DNA of 64,000 nucleotides from Veillonella sp. KGMB01456 (GTDB lineage Bacteria; Bacillota; Negativicutes; Veillonellales; Veillonellaceae): NCBI RefSeq assembly GCF_023051165.1, contig NZ_JALKIG010000011.1, positions 1 to 64,000 of the forward strand, read 5' to 3'. Shown piece by piece: positions 46,389 to 55,503 of this stretch (position 1 is its first letter; each line of letters starts with the position of its first letter). The notes under the pieces were generated by a model. It saw only the letters and a program-made list of their open reading frames with translations, ran no database searches and was not told where the DNA came from. The position numbers and the translations under genes were made by a program.

Positions 46389-47630
46389 ATGAAGCATAAT
46401 AAATTTATGGATAGCACATGTTTATTAATGCATAAGGATGTGCCCTGTATTTTATTTTCTTTTGATAATATGATGCTTTGGGCACAGGTTAATGAAGTGT
46501 TAAGTATTGCTCATTTGCCACCATATATGATTGATAACTTCCGTGGCTACGAATATAATTTGAATAAATTTTTGGATCATCGAGTTATTCCTAAAGAACG
46601 GCCCAATATCAGTGCCATTAAGGATTACTTTGACAGTGATTCCTCGCTGGAACTATCCTTGCGCTCCTATATGCTTAGCGTGTCCGATCATTATTGGATT
46701 AAACCGGCCGACAGTAAAGTAACTTGGGCTGATGTAAACTTCTATGATAATTCATTTGAAGATGATTCGATATTTATCTCATCTTTGACGACGTTGAAAA
46801 AACAGATTGGCGATAGAACGCTGATTTCGTTTCATAGTCATACGCCGAATACTTCGAATAACGGTACTTTACCGCAGATGTGGTTGCATACAGATGAATC
46901 GCCGGTTCTATATAAAACAGGTAATCAGCCGTTTATGCAGGAGCCTTTTAATGAAGCGGTGGTTTCCGATTTATTAGATGTACTGGGTTTTAACCATGTG
47001 TTGTATCGTTTGGGAACATTCGGTGGCTCGGTCGTATCCGCTTGTGATGCGTTCACGACGGCGTCCATCGAGTTTATACCGGCTTGGCAATTGGAAAAAT
47101 CCAGAACCAATCATTTAAACGGGTTAGATAATTATTTGGAATTTCTACGACAAAATGGTTGTGCCGTAACGGATGAAATTCGTAAGCAGCTGGAAGAAAT
47201 GATTATTATTGATTATCTGACAATGAACGATGATCGTCATTGGGGGAATTTCGGTATCTTACGGAACAGTGAGACACTTGAGTTTATAGGTCTGGCGCCT
47301 ATTTTTGATAATGGCCGAACCTTTGCATATAACTCTTTTAGTGGTGATTATGAAGCACAGCCGGCACCATATAATTTGTCTAAAGCGTTTGCTGAAAACG
47401 GTACTCATGACCGTGAACTTACTTATGTAACAGGGGTTCATGATATCGATTATGCTGCATTGAAAGCGGCAGTGCCGGATATTTTTGAAAAAAGATTAAT
47501 TGAAGTGATGGCACGCTTTGAGGCGGTTGATACGAGTAGGGAAGTCGTGGTAGTGCTCGAGCGAAAAGTGCCCGGGTTGATTCAGACTTTATTAGGACGT
47601 ATTGATGCGATGGCGAAAGAACTCGGTTAA
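46389..47630 (+). CDS. HipA-like kinase-fold protein (orphan)
   Basis: A 413-residue protein with HipA-type kinase motifs: DYLTMNDDRHWGNFGIL (catalytic Asp and Asn, about 280) and APIFDNGRTF (metal-binding Asp). The N-terminal third does not resemble classical HipA closely. No hipB-like antitoxin gene precedes it; the upstream 98 bases hold none. It lies directly before an AbiE toxin-antitoxin pair. A protein kinase role is likely by fold; whether it is a toxin is open. AAAGGGGCA precedes the ATG. Confidence 0.7.
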   Translation: MKHNKFMDSTCLLMHKDVPCILFSFDNMMLWAQVNEVLSIAHLPPYMIDNFRGYEYNLNKFLDHRVIPKERPNISAIKDYFDSDSSLELSLRSYMLSVSDHYWIKPADSKVTWADVNFYDNSFEDDSIFISSLTTLKKQIGDRTLISFHSHTPNTSNNGTLPQMWLHTDESPVLYKTGNQPFMQEPFNEAVVSDLLDVLGFNHVLYRLGTFGGSVVSACDAFTTASIEFIPAWQLEKSRTNHLNGLDNYLEFLRQNGCAVTDEIRKQLEEMIIIDYLTMNDDRHWGNFGILRNSETLEFIGLAPIFDNGRTFAYNSFSGDYEAQPAPYNLSKAFAENGTHDRELTYVTGVHDIDYAALKAAVPDIFEKRLIEVMARFEAVDTSREVVVVLERKVPGLIQTLLGRIDAMAKELG

Positions 47631-47664
47631 GATGGCTTTATTTAAAATTAAATACGGGCATGGT

Positions 47665-47707
47665 TTGACTTTCTTGCTCTAAATTTATATAATTAGAGCA
47701 AGAAAGT
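47665..47707 (+). promoter_or_regulatory. abiE promoter embedded in a perfect 15-bp inverted repeat
   Basis: Promoter: TTGACT (47665-47670), 17 bases, TATAAT (47688-47693). The arms ACTTTCTTGCTCTAA (47668-47682) and TTAGAGCAAGAAAGT (47693-47707) are exact complements with a ten-base centre. They overlap both promoter boxes. Known AbiEi antitoxins repress their own promoter by binding inverted repeats, which fits exactly. Confidence 0.85.
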
Positions 47708-47732
47708 TATTTTGTTTTAAGGGGGGAGCTAT

Positions 47733-48323
47733 ATGAGTAAAAGTGCTGTAATAAAAATGGCCTATGAAAATAATGGTATTGTTACTTCCTCTATGGTTTC
47801 AGAAGCCAATTTATCGAGAAATTATTTATCGCAACTTGTTAAGGATAATAAATTAGAGAAAGTATCTCGTGGTGTATATACGTTGCCGGAAGCATGGGAA
47901 GATGAGTTTTTAAACGCACAAGTTAGCTATAAAAGAGGATTTTTTTCATTAGGGACAGCTTTGTATTTACATGGTTTTACAGATAGAACACCAATGCAAT
48001 TACAGTTTACATTTCCTGAAGGTTATAATACATCGGCCCCCATTAGAAGTGGGTTTAGATGCAATAAAGTAAAGAAAGATGTATTTGAGTTAGGTGTTGA
48101 AGAGGTGACTAGTCCATCAGGTAATTTGGTCAGAGCGTATAATATTGAGAGAACACTTTGTGATATTGTGAAAGTCACTAATAGAGTTGAAATTCAAGTG
48201 ATAACAGATGCCTTCAAACAATATATGAGTAGTAAGTCTAAAAATATTCCCTTATTGTCATTTTATGCCAAAATATTAAAAGTGGATAAGAGAATTAGAC
48301 CTTATTTAGAGGTATTGCAATGA
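47733..48323 (+). CDS. abiEi: AbiEi-family antitoxin
   Basis: A 196-residue type IV antitoxin. The N-terminal winged helix (about 1-60) has NGIVTSSMVSEANLSRNYLSQ and LEKVSRGVYTLP. The C-terminal AbiEi domain contains RGFFSLGTALYLHGFTDR and VRAYNIERTLCDIVK. AAGGGGGGAG precedes the ATG. Its stop overlaps the toxin start by four bases (ATGA), so the two are coupled. The sequence is AT-rich beside its neighbours, suggesting transfer. Role: neutralises the toxin and represses the operon, probably through the palindrome upstream. Confidence 0.93.
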   Translation: MSKSAVIKMAYENNGIVTSSMVSEANLSRNYLSQLVKDNKLEKVSRGVYTLPEAWEDEFLNAQVSYKRGFFSLGTALYLHGFTDRTPMQLQFTFPEGYNTSAPIRSGFRCNKVKKDVFELGVEEVTSPSGNLVRAYNIERTLCDIVKVTNRVEIQVITDAFKQYMSSKSKNIPLLSFYAKILKVDKRIRPYLEVLQ

Positions 48324-49168
48324 GTAATGTTATGAAATTTAAAGCATTAATCAAAAAAGTTGCGAAGGAAAAACAGATAACAGCTCAATCTATTTTACAA
48401 AACTTTATGTTAGAACGATTTTTAGAACGAATGTCTTTATCATCTTATAAAGATAAGTTTATTCTTAAGGGCGGATTTTTGATTGCTTCTATTGCCGGTT
48501 TATCAGCACGATCAACAATGGATATGGATGCAACAATTAAAGGATATCCAGTTACTCAAAAAAGTATAGAATCTATGATATCAGAGATAATTGATATACA
48601 GCTTAATGATGAAGTTGCATTTGTGTTGAGTTCAATTAAGGAAATACGGGAAACGGATGATTATGCTGGTTATAGAGCAGCCTTAAAAGGAGAATATGCT
48701 AATTCGAAATTAGCTGTAGATTTAAAAATAGATATTACAACCGGTGATAGTATCAGCCCGAAGGAGATTAAATACTCATATCCATTATTATTTGAGAATA
48801 GAAGTATCTCAATTTTGGCGTATAGCTTTGTTACTGTATTGGCAGAAAAAATTGAAACCATATTATCCAGAGGTGATCAGAGCACAAGACCGAGAGATTA
48901 TTACGATGTCTTTTTACTTTTAAAACTCTTTGAGGAACGGATTGATTTTTCAGTATTATTTGAGGCAATACATAAAACGGCAACGAGAAGAAATTCGGTG
49001 TTTATTTTTTCTGATTATCCTAACATTTTGGATTCTGTTAAACATAGTAAAGAAATGCAAAAACGTTGGGAGATATATCAATATGAGTATAGCTATGCAC
49101 AGCATATAATATTTGATGATATATGTGATTTGATAAAAACTATAATGGATAAAGAAAAGGTACTGTAA
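48320..49168 (+). CDS. abiEii: AbiEii-family nucleotidyltransferase toxin
   Basis: A 282-residue AbiEii toxin of the polymerase-beta-like nucleotidyltransferase superfamily. FILKGGFLIAS (about 45) and STMDMDATIKG (catalytic Asp pair, about 67-75) match motif I; VDLKIDITTGD gives the third acidic residue. LAEKIETILSRG and RPRDYYDVFLL are the conserved C-terminal motifs. Intact. Relatives transfer nucleotides to cellular targets and cause abortive infection. Strongly AT-biased codons. Confidence 0.93.
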   Translation: MSNVMKFKALIKKVAKEKQITAQSILQNFMLERFLERMSLSSYKDKFILKGGFLIASIAGLSARSTMDMDATIKGYPVTQKSIESMISEIIDIQLNDEVAFVLSSIKEIRETDDYAGYRAALKGEYANSKLAVDLKIDITTGDSISPKEIKYSYPLLFENRSISILAYSFVTVLAEKIETILSRGDQSTRPRDYYDVFLLLKLFEERIDFSVLFEAIHKTATRRNSVFIFSDYPNILDSVKHSKEMQKRWEIYQYEYSYAQHIIFDDICDLIKTIMDKEKVL

Positions 49169-49210
49169 CGAATTGAATAAAAAATCAATTCGTTACAGTA
49201 CCTTGTTTAA
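49158..49210 (+). terminator. Terminator overlapping the toxin stop codon
   Basis: GGTACTGTAACGAATTGA pairs with TCAATTCGTTACAGTACC around AATAAAAAA, followed by TTGTTT. An 18-base perfect stem. Confidence 0.85.
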
Positions 49211-49249
49211 TTTATTTTTTAGTTATCTACCTTAGTGGTCTTAATTCTG

Positions 49250-49293
49250 CATGAAAAATGACCTAATCGTTAAGTAACGACTAGGCTATTTCT
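49250..49293 (-). terminator. Terminator of the FAH-family gene (minus strand)
   Basis: On the minus strand CCTAGTCGTTA pairs with TAACGATTAGG, followed by TCATTTTTC. Between here and 49441 a second weaker dyad is seen (GAGCC / GGCTC) and no gene. Confidence 0.6.
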
Positions 49294-49441
49294 CAATTTC
49301 CTATTTTCACCAGAGATGAGCCTAGCGGTACTAATCACTATGACGGCTCGTCTTATGTATATCTTAACGCAATAAGCTATAAGCGTCAAGTTAATGACTT
49401 AGGGGGATATTTCGTTGCAGCCCTTTTGTTTAGTTCTTGTC

Positions 49442-50371
49442 TTAGAAATCTTCGTAATCTTCGATTTCCGTAATCGGTGCGGATCGTTTTACGGTGTTAG
49501 ATAAGGTACCGATGCCCGGTACGGTGATGGATACGAGATCGTCTTCCTGCAAGAAGCGAGGTGGTTCGAAACCGACGCCTACACCCGATGGCGTACCGGT
49601 GGCGATGATGTCGCCCGGTTCCAAGGTGATGCCGCGGCTTAAGGTGCTAACCAAGGTCGGGATGGAAAAGATTAAATCTTCTGTGGAGCCCGATTGGCGA
49701 AGTTCGTCGTTAACATAGGTGCGAATTTCAAAGTCGCGCGGTTGTTTGTTGCCGATTAAAATGGCAGGGCCCATTGGGCAGAAGCCGTCCAGGCTTTTAC
49801 CTAAGAACCACTGATTGTGACGACGCTGTAAATCGCGTGCCGTTACATCGTTTACAATGGTGTAACCGAAGATGTGATCATATACTTCATCTTCCGGAAT
49901 GTTGCTGGCTCGTTTGCCGATGATGATGGCCAGTTCGCCTTCGTAATCCACTTGTGAAGTTGCATTCGGATGCAACGGAATTACGCGGTTAGGGCCGGTT
50001 ACGGCTGTCGGTAATTTACTGAAGAAAATAGGGAACTCCGGTTCGTCGGCCGTTTTGTCGAATTCAACGATGTGTTCGCGGTAGTTTTTGCCCACGCAGA
50101 TAATGTTGCGATGTGGGCTGAACGGTGTATCGATGGTTACATCGCTGAGATTGTAAGGCACGGCTACAGGTGATTCATTGTGTTTTTCCAAAGCTGTAGC
50201 TAATAATAACACGCCTTCGTCACCTAAGCTGATGAGCTCTTCAATCGTTTCCGGTAGGAAGGAGAAGTATGCTTCTTCCAAATCGGCACTGCCGAGAATA
50301 GTTTGTGATTCGTCGTCGATAACGCCCCATTGGCGGAAGCCGGATGGCGTTGTAAAGGTTGCGATTTTCAT
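49442..50371 (-). CDS. Fumarylacetoacetate hydrolase (FAH) family protein
   Basis: A 309-residue FAH-family hydrolase or decarboxylase cleaving or decarboxylating acylpyruvate-type 2-oxo acids. Core segments are ICVGKNYREHIVEF (about 98), VDYEGELAIIIGKRA with the metal-binding Glu residues, and TGTPSGVGVGFEPP. Start at 50371 from GGAGG upstream; the longer frame has no support. It is isolated, without aromatic-degradation genes, so substrate is open; a role in oxaloacetate or acylpyruvate repair is common for such lone members. Confidence 0.9.
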   Translation of the reverse strand: MKIATFTTPSGFRQWGVIDDESQTILGSADLEEAYFSFLPETIEELISLGDEGVLLLATALEKHNESPVAVPYNLSDVTIDTPFSPHRNIICVGKNYREHIVEFDKTADEPEFPIFFSKLPTAVTGPNRVIPLHPNATSQVDYEGELAIIIGKRASNIPEDEVYDHIFGYTIVNDVTARDLQRRHNQWFLGKSLDGFCPMGPAILIGNKQPRDFEIRTYVNDELRQSGSTEDLIFSIPTLVSTLSRGITLEPGDIIATGTPSGVGVGFEPPRFLQEDDLVSITVPGIGTLSNTVKRSAPITEIEDYEDF

Positions 50372-50568
50372 AAGTCCTCCCAAGTGTAATGCTGATTCAT
50401 GACCGACCTAAGCCGGTTTTTATACAATCATGTAAATATTATAAATATATTTTTTTCGATATAAAAGAGCTTATATTAAATAAATACGATGTGCTTAAAA
50501 CTAATTTAATGGATTTCAAGCCGGGTGAATCCATTAGAATATTTATCAAACAGTTTTATATACATCGC

Positions 50569-50973
50569 CTATTTTTCAAGTAATTTGATCTTCTTGTTAA
50601 GCCATTTTTGACAACTGGCACGGTCGTTAAAAAAGCGTAAATCCCGAATGCCGTCAAAATCTACATACAAGCCGTATACAAACGGAATCGGTGTGTTTTC
50701 AGCAATATTAAACGTATCAATGGCCATGTAAGTACCCGGTTCTTTTGGTTCTTCCAACGTTTCAAACGGGATTTCCTTAATGGCAAATGCCTCACCGTTT
50801 GAGCGCCGGCGCGTACGTTTCGGTACTAATGAAAATGTACGTGATTCACCGTCTTCTTCGATGGTAATCGTAACCGGTTTCTTTGGATTGTAATTGGTCA
50901 TGAGTCGATTTAATACAGATTTAAAATCACGTAGTGTAACTTCTTGTTCAGTTAATGCGTCGATATATGCCAT
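50569..50973 (-). CDS. Uncharacterised 134-residue protein
   Basis: Not recognised. It is soluble, without signal peptide or membrane helix. Basic in the middle (KRTRRRS, about 53) and ending in a Lys-rich helix (KWLNKKIKLLEK). The first part, DALTEQEVTLRDFKSVLNRL, looks helical; the middle is probably beta (VTITIEEDGESRTFSLV). AGAGGAA precedes the start. It is oriented with the FAH gene, with a 197-base gap between them holding no ORF but an inverted repeat AATGGATT/AATCCATT near 50508-50535. Confidence 0.65.
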   Translation of the reverse strand: MAYIDALTEQEVTLRDFKSVLNRLMTNYNPKKPVTITIEEDGESRTFSLVPKRTRRRSNGEAFAIKEIPFETLEEPKEPGTYMAIDTFNIAENTPIPFVYGLYVDFDGIRDLRFFNDRASCQKWLNKKIKLLEK

Positions 50974-51392
50974 AGGAAGTTCCTCTTTTCAAATAAATTC
51001 ACAATACGTAATTGACGAGCTTGGGAGAATGATTAATTGTTTGTATTTATCGATAAGTTAACTATAACATAGATTGATGAATAGATAAAGTAAATAGTTG
51101 TAATATTCCTGAAAAACATGAGCACAAAGGAGATATTTTTTTACCATGAAAAAGCAATTAAAATATTCTAAAGTACCAAAAGATTTATTTATTTAAAAAT
51201 ATCTATGATTTTGTTTTATCTATGGCCTCAAATTGTATATAATAAGAGAGAGATGATATCAATTTACTTGATTGACAATTCGGCTGTTTTTTTCAGATAT
51301 GTTGCAACAGCTTTTAGAGTTTTTATAACTCTTCGAAGTTTTAGATTTTTTACATACAAATGATTTTATATATGTCCGGGAGGTTGACACAA
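50974..51392 (+). other. Spacer with a possible 16-codon ORF and a promoter
   Basis: Mostly AT-rich. AAAGGAGA at 51126 is followed by ATG 51146 and a 16-codon frame (MKKQLKYSKVPKDLFI) ending 51196; too short to call. A TTGACA (51272-51277) with AGATAT 17 bases later could drive the dehydrogenase gene. Confidence 0.3.
51272..51300 (+). promoter_or_regulatory. Probable promoter of the 2-hydroxyacid dehydrogenase
   Basis: Perfect TTGACA with a weak AGATAT -10 at 17-base spacing, about 90 bases before the start codon. Confidence 0.4.
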
Positions 51393-52370
51393 ATGAGTAA
51401 ACCAGTTGTAGTTGTACCAGGTTTGGTTCGTAAAGATGCGCTTGCCTATTTAGGTGAACATGTGACGATTAAGCAATGGACGGAAAAGACGCCAATGCCC
51501 CGTGAAACTTTGAAAGAATGGCTCAAGGAGGCCGATGCTCTCTGGAGTATTAATACTGTCAAAGTAGATGCCGATTTAATCGCCGATGCACCGAATTTAA
51601 AAGTTATCGCGCAAGCTTCGGTGGGCTACGATAATGTGACGGTGGATGATTTGACGGCCCGTCAGATTCCTTACGGCAATACACCTGACGTTTTGACCGA
51701 ATCGGTAGCCGAATTGGCCTTTACGCTTGTGGCAGCGGCGAGCCGTCGCATTGTGGAAAATGCGGATTTTGTCAAAAGCGGTATGTGGGCACAACGTCCG
51801 TCCAATATTAAAGGTAAAGATTTAAGTCGTTCGACTTTGGGGATTATCGGACTTGGCGCCATCGGGATTTCCATTTCGCGCCGTGCCCGGGCGTTCGGTA
51901 TGACCGTTATTTACAACAATCGTCATAAACGTGCGGATGAGCATTTATACATGGTTGAATACCGTGATCGCGATACACTCTTGGCCGAAAGCGATGTGGT
52001 CCTCGTTATGGCTCCGTTAACGCCGGAAACGTATCACATGTTTGACAAAGAGGCGTTCAAAAAGATGAAAAATGATGCGCTGTTTGTCAATGTGGGCCGC
52101 GGTATAATCGTGGACACCGATGCGCTCGTGTGGGCTCTTAATGAAGGGGAAATCGACTATGCCGCTTTGGATGTAACGGATCCGGAACCGTTACCGGCTG
52201 ATCATCCGCTTTTGCAGACCGGTAAAGTGCTGGTGGTACCGCACATTGGCTCCTTCACAGACCGTACCCGTCGTGACATGGCTATGCTTACGGCCGATAA
52301 CATTATTCTGGGCTTGCAGGGAAAACCGCTTAAAACATGCGTAAATAAGGAAGTAAACTATAAGGGGTAA
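51393..52370 (+). CDS. D-isomer-specific 2-hydroxyacid dehydrogenase
   Basis: A 325-residue NAD-dependent dehydrogenase of the D-2-hydroxyacid family (glyoxylate/hydroxypyruvate reductase-like). Nucleotide loop GIIGLGAIGISISRRA; catalytic Arg in NVGRGIIVD; Glu in VTDPEPLP; His in VPHIGSFTD. ATG 51393 follows GGGAGGTT; an in-frame ATG at 51360 has none. It lies before glnS with a structured spacer between. The substrate (glyoxylate, hydroxypyruvate or another 2-keto acid) is not determined. Confidence 0.92.
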   Translation: MSKPVVVVPGLVRKDALAYLGEHVTIKQWTEKTPMPRETLKEWLKEADALWSINTVKVDADLIADAPNLKVIAQASVGYDNVTVDDLTARQIPYGNTPDVLTESVAELAFTLVAAASRRIVENADFVKSGMWAQRPSNIKGKDLSRSTLGIIGLGAIGISISRRARAFGMTVIYNNRHKRADEHLYMVEYRDRDTLLAESDVVLVMAPLTPETYHMFDKEAFKKMKNDALFVNVGRGIIVDTDALVWALNEGEIDYAALDVTDPEPLPADHPLLQTGKVLVVPHIGSFTDRTRRDMAMLTADNIILGLQGKPLKTCVNKEVNYKG

Positions 52371-52379
52371 TTAGTGTTT

Positions 52380-52437
52380 GACCGCTTCGATACTATTGTT
52401 TGGCCACTTCGATACGAAGTCCGTTGCGGTCGGACTT
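52380..52437 (+). promoter_or_regulatory. Alternative hairpins between the dehydrogenase and glnS
   Basis: Three possible stems compete: ACTTCG-ATA-CGAAGT (52406-52420), AAGTCCG-TTGCGGT-CGGACTT (52418-52437), and GACCGC (52380-52385) with GCGGTC (52426-52431). The first two share bases. No classic T-box sequence is seen. It may be a terminator for the upstream gene or an attenuator for glnS. Confidence 0.4.
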
Positions 52438-52513
52438 TAGCTATCAATAAGTCTCTATTTATGATAAAATAAAGAGATGTAAATAAACGGACATTAAGTC
52501 GCAGAGAGGATGA

Positions 52514-54190
52514 TTGTTGTTGGAAACTCCAAATAATGAAACAGTTAATTTTATAGAGGCGATTATAAATAAAGATAACGAATCCGGTAAGTACGGCAAA
52601 CGTGTGCATACTCGTTTCCCACCGGAACCGAATGGCTATCTTCACATCGGCCATGCTAAGTCGATTTGCTTAAACTTCGGCTTGGGCAATGACTATAACG
52701 GTCTTACGAACCTTCGTTTTGATGACACCAATCCGTCCAAAGAAGAAGTGGAATATGTGAAATCCATTGAAGCCGATGTAAAATGGCTCGGTTTTGATTG
52801 GGACGACCGCGAATATTTTGCGTCCGACTACTTTGACACCATGTATGAATATGCGAAAGAATTGATTAAAAAAGGCAAAGCCTATGTGGATGATCAGACG
52901 CCGGAACAGATTAAAGAAACTCGCGGCGATTTCGGTACGCCGGGCACCAACAGCCCATATCGTGACCGTCCGGTAGAAGAAAACTTGCGTCTTTTTGAAG
53001 AAATGAAGGAAGGCAAGTATAAAGACGGTGAAAAAGTGCTTCGTGCCAAAATTGATATGGCTTCGCCAAACATCGTAATGCGTGACCCAGTATTGTATCG
53101 TATTATGCATGCGGAACATCATCGCACGGGCGACAAATGGTGCATTTATCCGATGTATGACTTTGCTCACCCTGTAGAAGATGCGATTGAACGTATCACC
53201 CATTCCGTATGTACTTTGGAATTTGAAGTGCATCGTCCGCTTTACAATTGGGTTCTTGAAGATTGGCCGGATACGGAAAAACCTCAGCAGATTGAATTTG
53301 CTCGCTTAAATGTTACCAACATGGTCATGAGTAAACGTAAATTGCGTCAGCTTGTTGAAAAGAATCTCGTAAGCGGCTGGGACGATCCGCGTATGCCTAC
53401 CATTTCCGGTTTGCGTCGTCGCGGTTATACACCGGCTTCGATTCGCGATTTCTGTCAGCGCATCGGTGTAGCTAAAGCGGATAGTGTGGTAGATATTGCG
53501 CTTCTCGAATTCTGTATTCGTGAAGATTTGAAGATGAAAGCACCGCGTCAGATGGCGGTTATTAACCCGGTAAAAGTGGTTATTACTAACTATCCGGAAG
53601 GTCAGACGGAAATGATGACCATTGAAAACAATCCGGAAAATGAAGCTATGGGTACTCGTGAAGTTCCGTTCGGTCGTGAAATCTACATTGAACAGGACGA
53701 TTTCATGGAAGTTCCGGTGAAAAAATTCTTCCGCATGACCCCGGGCAAAGAAGTTCGTCTCAAAGGTGCTTACATCGTTATGTGCGATGAAGTCATTAAA
53801 AACGAAGACGGCTCTATTAAAGAAATTCATTGTACCTATGATCCGGAAAGCCGCAGCGGCAGCGGTTGCCAGCGTAAAGTAAAAGGCACCTTGCACTGGG
53901 TGGAAGCCTCCACGGCGGTGGACATGGAAATTCGCTTGTACGATTATCTCTTAAAACCTGAAGAAGAATGGGAAAGCAAAGATTTCTTAGAACAGCTTAA
54001 TCCAAATTCCTTGGTAGTAATGCAGGGTAAAGGGGAACCGGCTTTCAAAACGACGAAACCGGGCGACCACTTCCAGTTCTTGCGTCAGGGGTATTTCGTA
54101 ACCGATTTGGACAGCACCCCTGAACATATTGTGATGAACCGTATTGTGGGCCTGCGTGACAGCTGGGCGAAAGCACAGAAAAAAGGTTAA
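52514..54190 (+). CDS. glnS: Glutaminyl-tRNA synthetase
   Basis: A 558-residue class I synthetase charging tRNA-Gln. The HIGH motif appears in [15 protein letters not shown] and KMSKS as VMSKRKL (about 273). The two C-terminal anticodon-binding beta barrels run from about 340 to the end. The start is one of three consecutive TTG codons; with AGAGAGGA upstream, the second or third (52517, 52520) is better spaced than the first. Many Bacillota lack this enzyme and make Gln-tRNA through GatCAB, so its presence suggests ancient transfer. Confidence 0.94.
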   Translation: MLLETPNNETVNFIEAIINKDNESGKYGKRVHTRFPPEPNGYLHIGHAKSICLNFGLGNDYNGLTNLRFDDTNPSKEEVEYVKSIEADVKWLGFDWDDREYFASDYFDTMYEYAKELIKKGKAYVDDQTPEQIKETRGDFGTPGTNSPYRDRPVEENLRLFEEMKEGKYKDGEKVLRAKIDMASPNIVMRDPVLYRIMHAEHHRTGDKWCIYPMYDFAHPVEDAIERITHSVCTLEFEVHRPLYNWVLEDWPDTEKPQQIEFARLNVTNMVMSKRKLRQLVEKNLVSGWDDPRMPTISGLRRRGYTPASIRDFCQRIGVAKADSVVDIALLEFCIREDLKMKAPRQMAVINPVKVVITNYPEGQTEMMTIENNPENEAMGTREVPFGREIYIEQDDFMEVPVKKFFRMTPGKEVRLKGAYIVMCDEVIKNEDGSIKEIHCTYDPESRSGSGCQRKVKGTLHWVEASTAVDMEIRLYDYLLKPEEEWESKDFLEQLNPNSLVVMQGKGEPAFKTTKPGDHFQFLRQGYFVTDLDSTPEHIVMNRIVGLRDSWAKAQKKG

Positions 54191-54274
54191 TGTTAGCCGG
54201 AATAAGTTAACTGTTAGCAGGAATAAGCTAACCGTTAGCAGGAGTAAGCTCATCGTTAGCCGGTAGTTATTGAG
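54191..54274 (+). repeat. Four 21-bp degenerate tandem repeats after glnS
   Basis: Units at 54191, 54212, 54233 and 54254 follow (T/C)GTTAGC(C/A)GGA(A/G)TAAG; the last is decayed. They start right at the glnS stop codon. A hairpin GTCCGGC-CTTGTT-GCCGGAC follows at 54301-54320 without a U tract. Confidence 0.75.
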
Positions 54275-54375
54275 ATTAATTTACAGTAATATGCTAGTCG
54301 GTCCGGCCTTGTTGCCGGACTGTTAGCAGTTAAGCAGAAGAGTCAGAATAGTCAGTCAGCAAAAAGGAGTTGTGC

Positions 54376-55023
54376 ATGAAACTAACTACTTGGTGTGCAG
54401 CGGCTGTGTTGGCGCTTACCTTTAGTGTGGGGAGTGCTGTGCAGGCGGCCACACCGGCCACTACAGCTATTAAAGATATTAAGGCACCGACGAATGTTAC
54501 CTTGTCGGCCGGTTCGGAAAAAGCTTTATTTACGAACAGTGAGGATATTCAGCAGTACTTGTTGAATCGCGGCGTATTGAGTGCCGATGTGTACCAATTG
54601 CGTTATAAAAAAGACAATGTGTTCAGCTACGGCATCGTAGCGGATATTCGTCTTGGTGAACAGGGCCTTCGTACTTTGGGCATTGAAAGTGAAATGCCGG
54701 TCTTTTCTTTCAGTACGAAAAATAAAGACAAACAAGAAGATTCCGTATTGCCGGAATTGGCCGAATTAATCAATGAAGGCGGCCAAAATGTATTCCAACA
54801 GTATCGTGTCATCGAACCGTTAACTTTGCAGAAAAACGGTACCTATACCGGTACTTTGCGTTTTGACAATATGGTAAGCACTGTAATTTACGGTGAAACC
54901 CTTCATGTAGTTTTGTACGATAATTTATATTTCGGACCGAGTGTTCGCGTCATCGCTCTTAACAGTGCCGATGATGATACCTTGTGGCCGATTGTTAACG
55001 GCTACGCCAAAGTAATCAAATAA
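54376..55023 (+). CDS. Secreted/periplasmic protein of unknown function
   Basis: A 215-residue protein with a clear Sec signal peptide: MKLTTWCAAAVLALTFSV, then a likely cut after VQA-A (about 25). The mature part looks like a mixed alpha-beta domain, with no cysteines and no recognisable motif. AAAAAGGAG precedes the ATG. It comes 31 bases before doxX and just before the heme genes, all in one direction, so it may be cotranscribed. No function can be assigned. Confidence 0.75.
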   Translation: MKLTTWCAAAVLALTFSVGSAVQAATPATTAIKDIKAPTNVTLSAGSEKALFTNSEDIQQYLLNRGVLSADVYQLRYKKDNVFSYGIVADIRLGEQGLRTLGIESEMPVFSFSTKNKDKQEDSVLPELAELINEGGQNVFQQYRVIEPLTLQKNGTYTGTLRFDNMVSTVIYGETLHVVLYDNLYFGPSVRVIALNSADDDTLWPIVNGYAKVIK

Positions 55024-55054
55024 AGTCAGCAAATAAGGAGAATAACGAAGCAGA

Positions 55055-55471
55055 ATGAATATGCTATTTCATAATTTATTTCGCTATCATGATTTCGGAT
55101 TGTTGTTTTATCGCATCGTATTCGGTTTATCCATGATGGCTCACGGATATTTCAAATTTGCCGGTGGTGAGCAAAATTTATATGCCATCGGTCATACGAC
55201 GGCTCAATTCGGTGTACCGGACGGTTTTTTGTTGCTCGGTATGGCCGCGGCCGGGGCAGAACTTTTAGGCGGATTTCTTCTTATTTTGGGCTTTTTGACA
55301 CGTCTCGGCGCGCTATTGATTGCATTCACTTTATTCATTGCGACTGCAGCCGCATGGGACGCCGGATTTTTTAGATGTGATTATCCTTCACAGATGATGT
55401 TCGGCGCCATTATGCTCTTTATCGCAGGTCCGGGCCGCTACAGTGTAGATAGTGCCTTTACCAAACGATAA
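55055..55471 (+). CDS. DoxX-family membrane protein
   Basis: A 138-residue DoxX-family protein with four membrane helices (about 15-35, 52-75, 80-100, 108-128). Conserved features are MMAHGYFKFAGG and the glycine-rich AAAGAELLGGFLLILG. AAGGAGAA lies about a dozen bases upstream of the ATG. DoxX proteins are linked to quinone or redox processes in the membrane. Placement directly before hemE suggests expression with the heme pathway. Confidence 0.85.
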   Translation: MNMLFHNLFRYHDFGLLFYRIVFGLSMMAHGYFKFAGGEQNLYAIGHTTAQFGVPDGFLLLGMAAAGAELLGGFLLILGFLTRLGALLIAFTLFIATAAAWDAGFFRCDYPSQMMFGAIMLFIAGPGRYSVDSAFTKR

Positions 55472-55503
55472 AATTGCGTATAACAAAGGAAAGAAGATAC
55501 CTT

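Noticed and set aside
46389-47630. HipBA toxin-antitoxin pair
   Set aside because: No helix-turn-helix partner gene lies before or after it; only the kinase-like gene is present.
51146-51196. 16-codon ORF after an AAAGGAGA site
   Set aside because: Too short, with poor spacing between the ribosome site and the ATG; not enough to call a gene.
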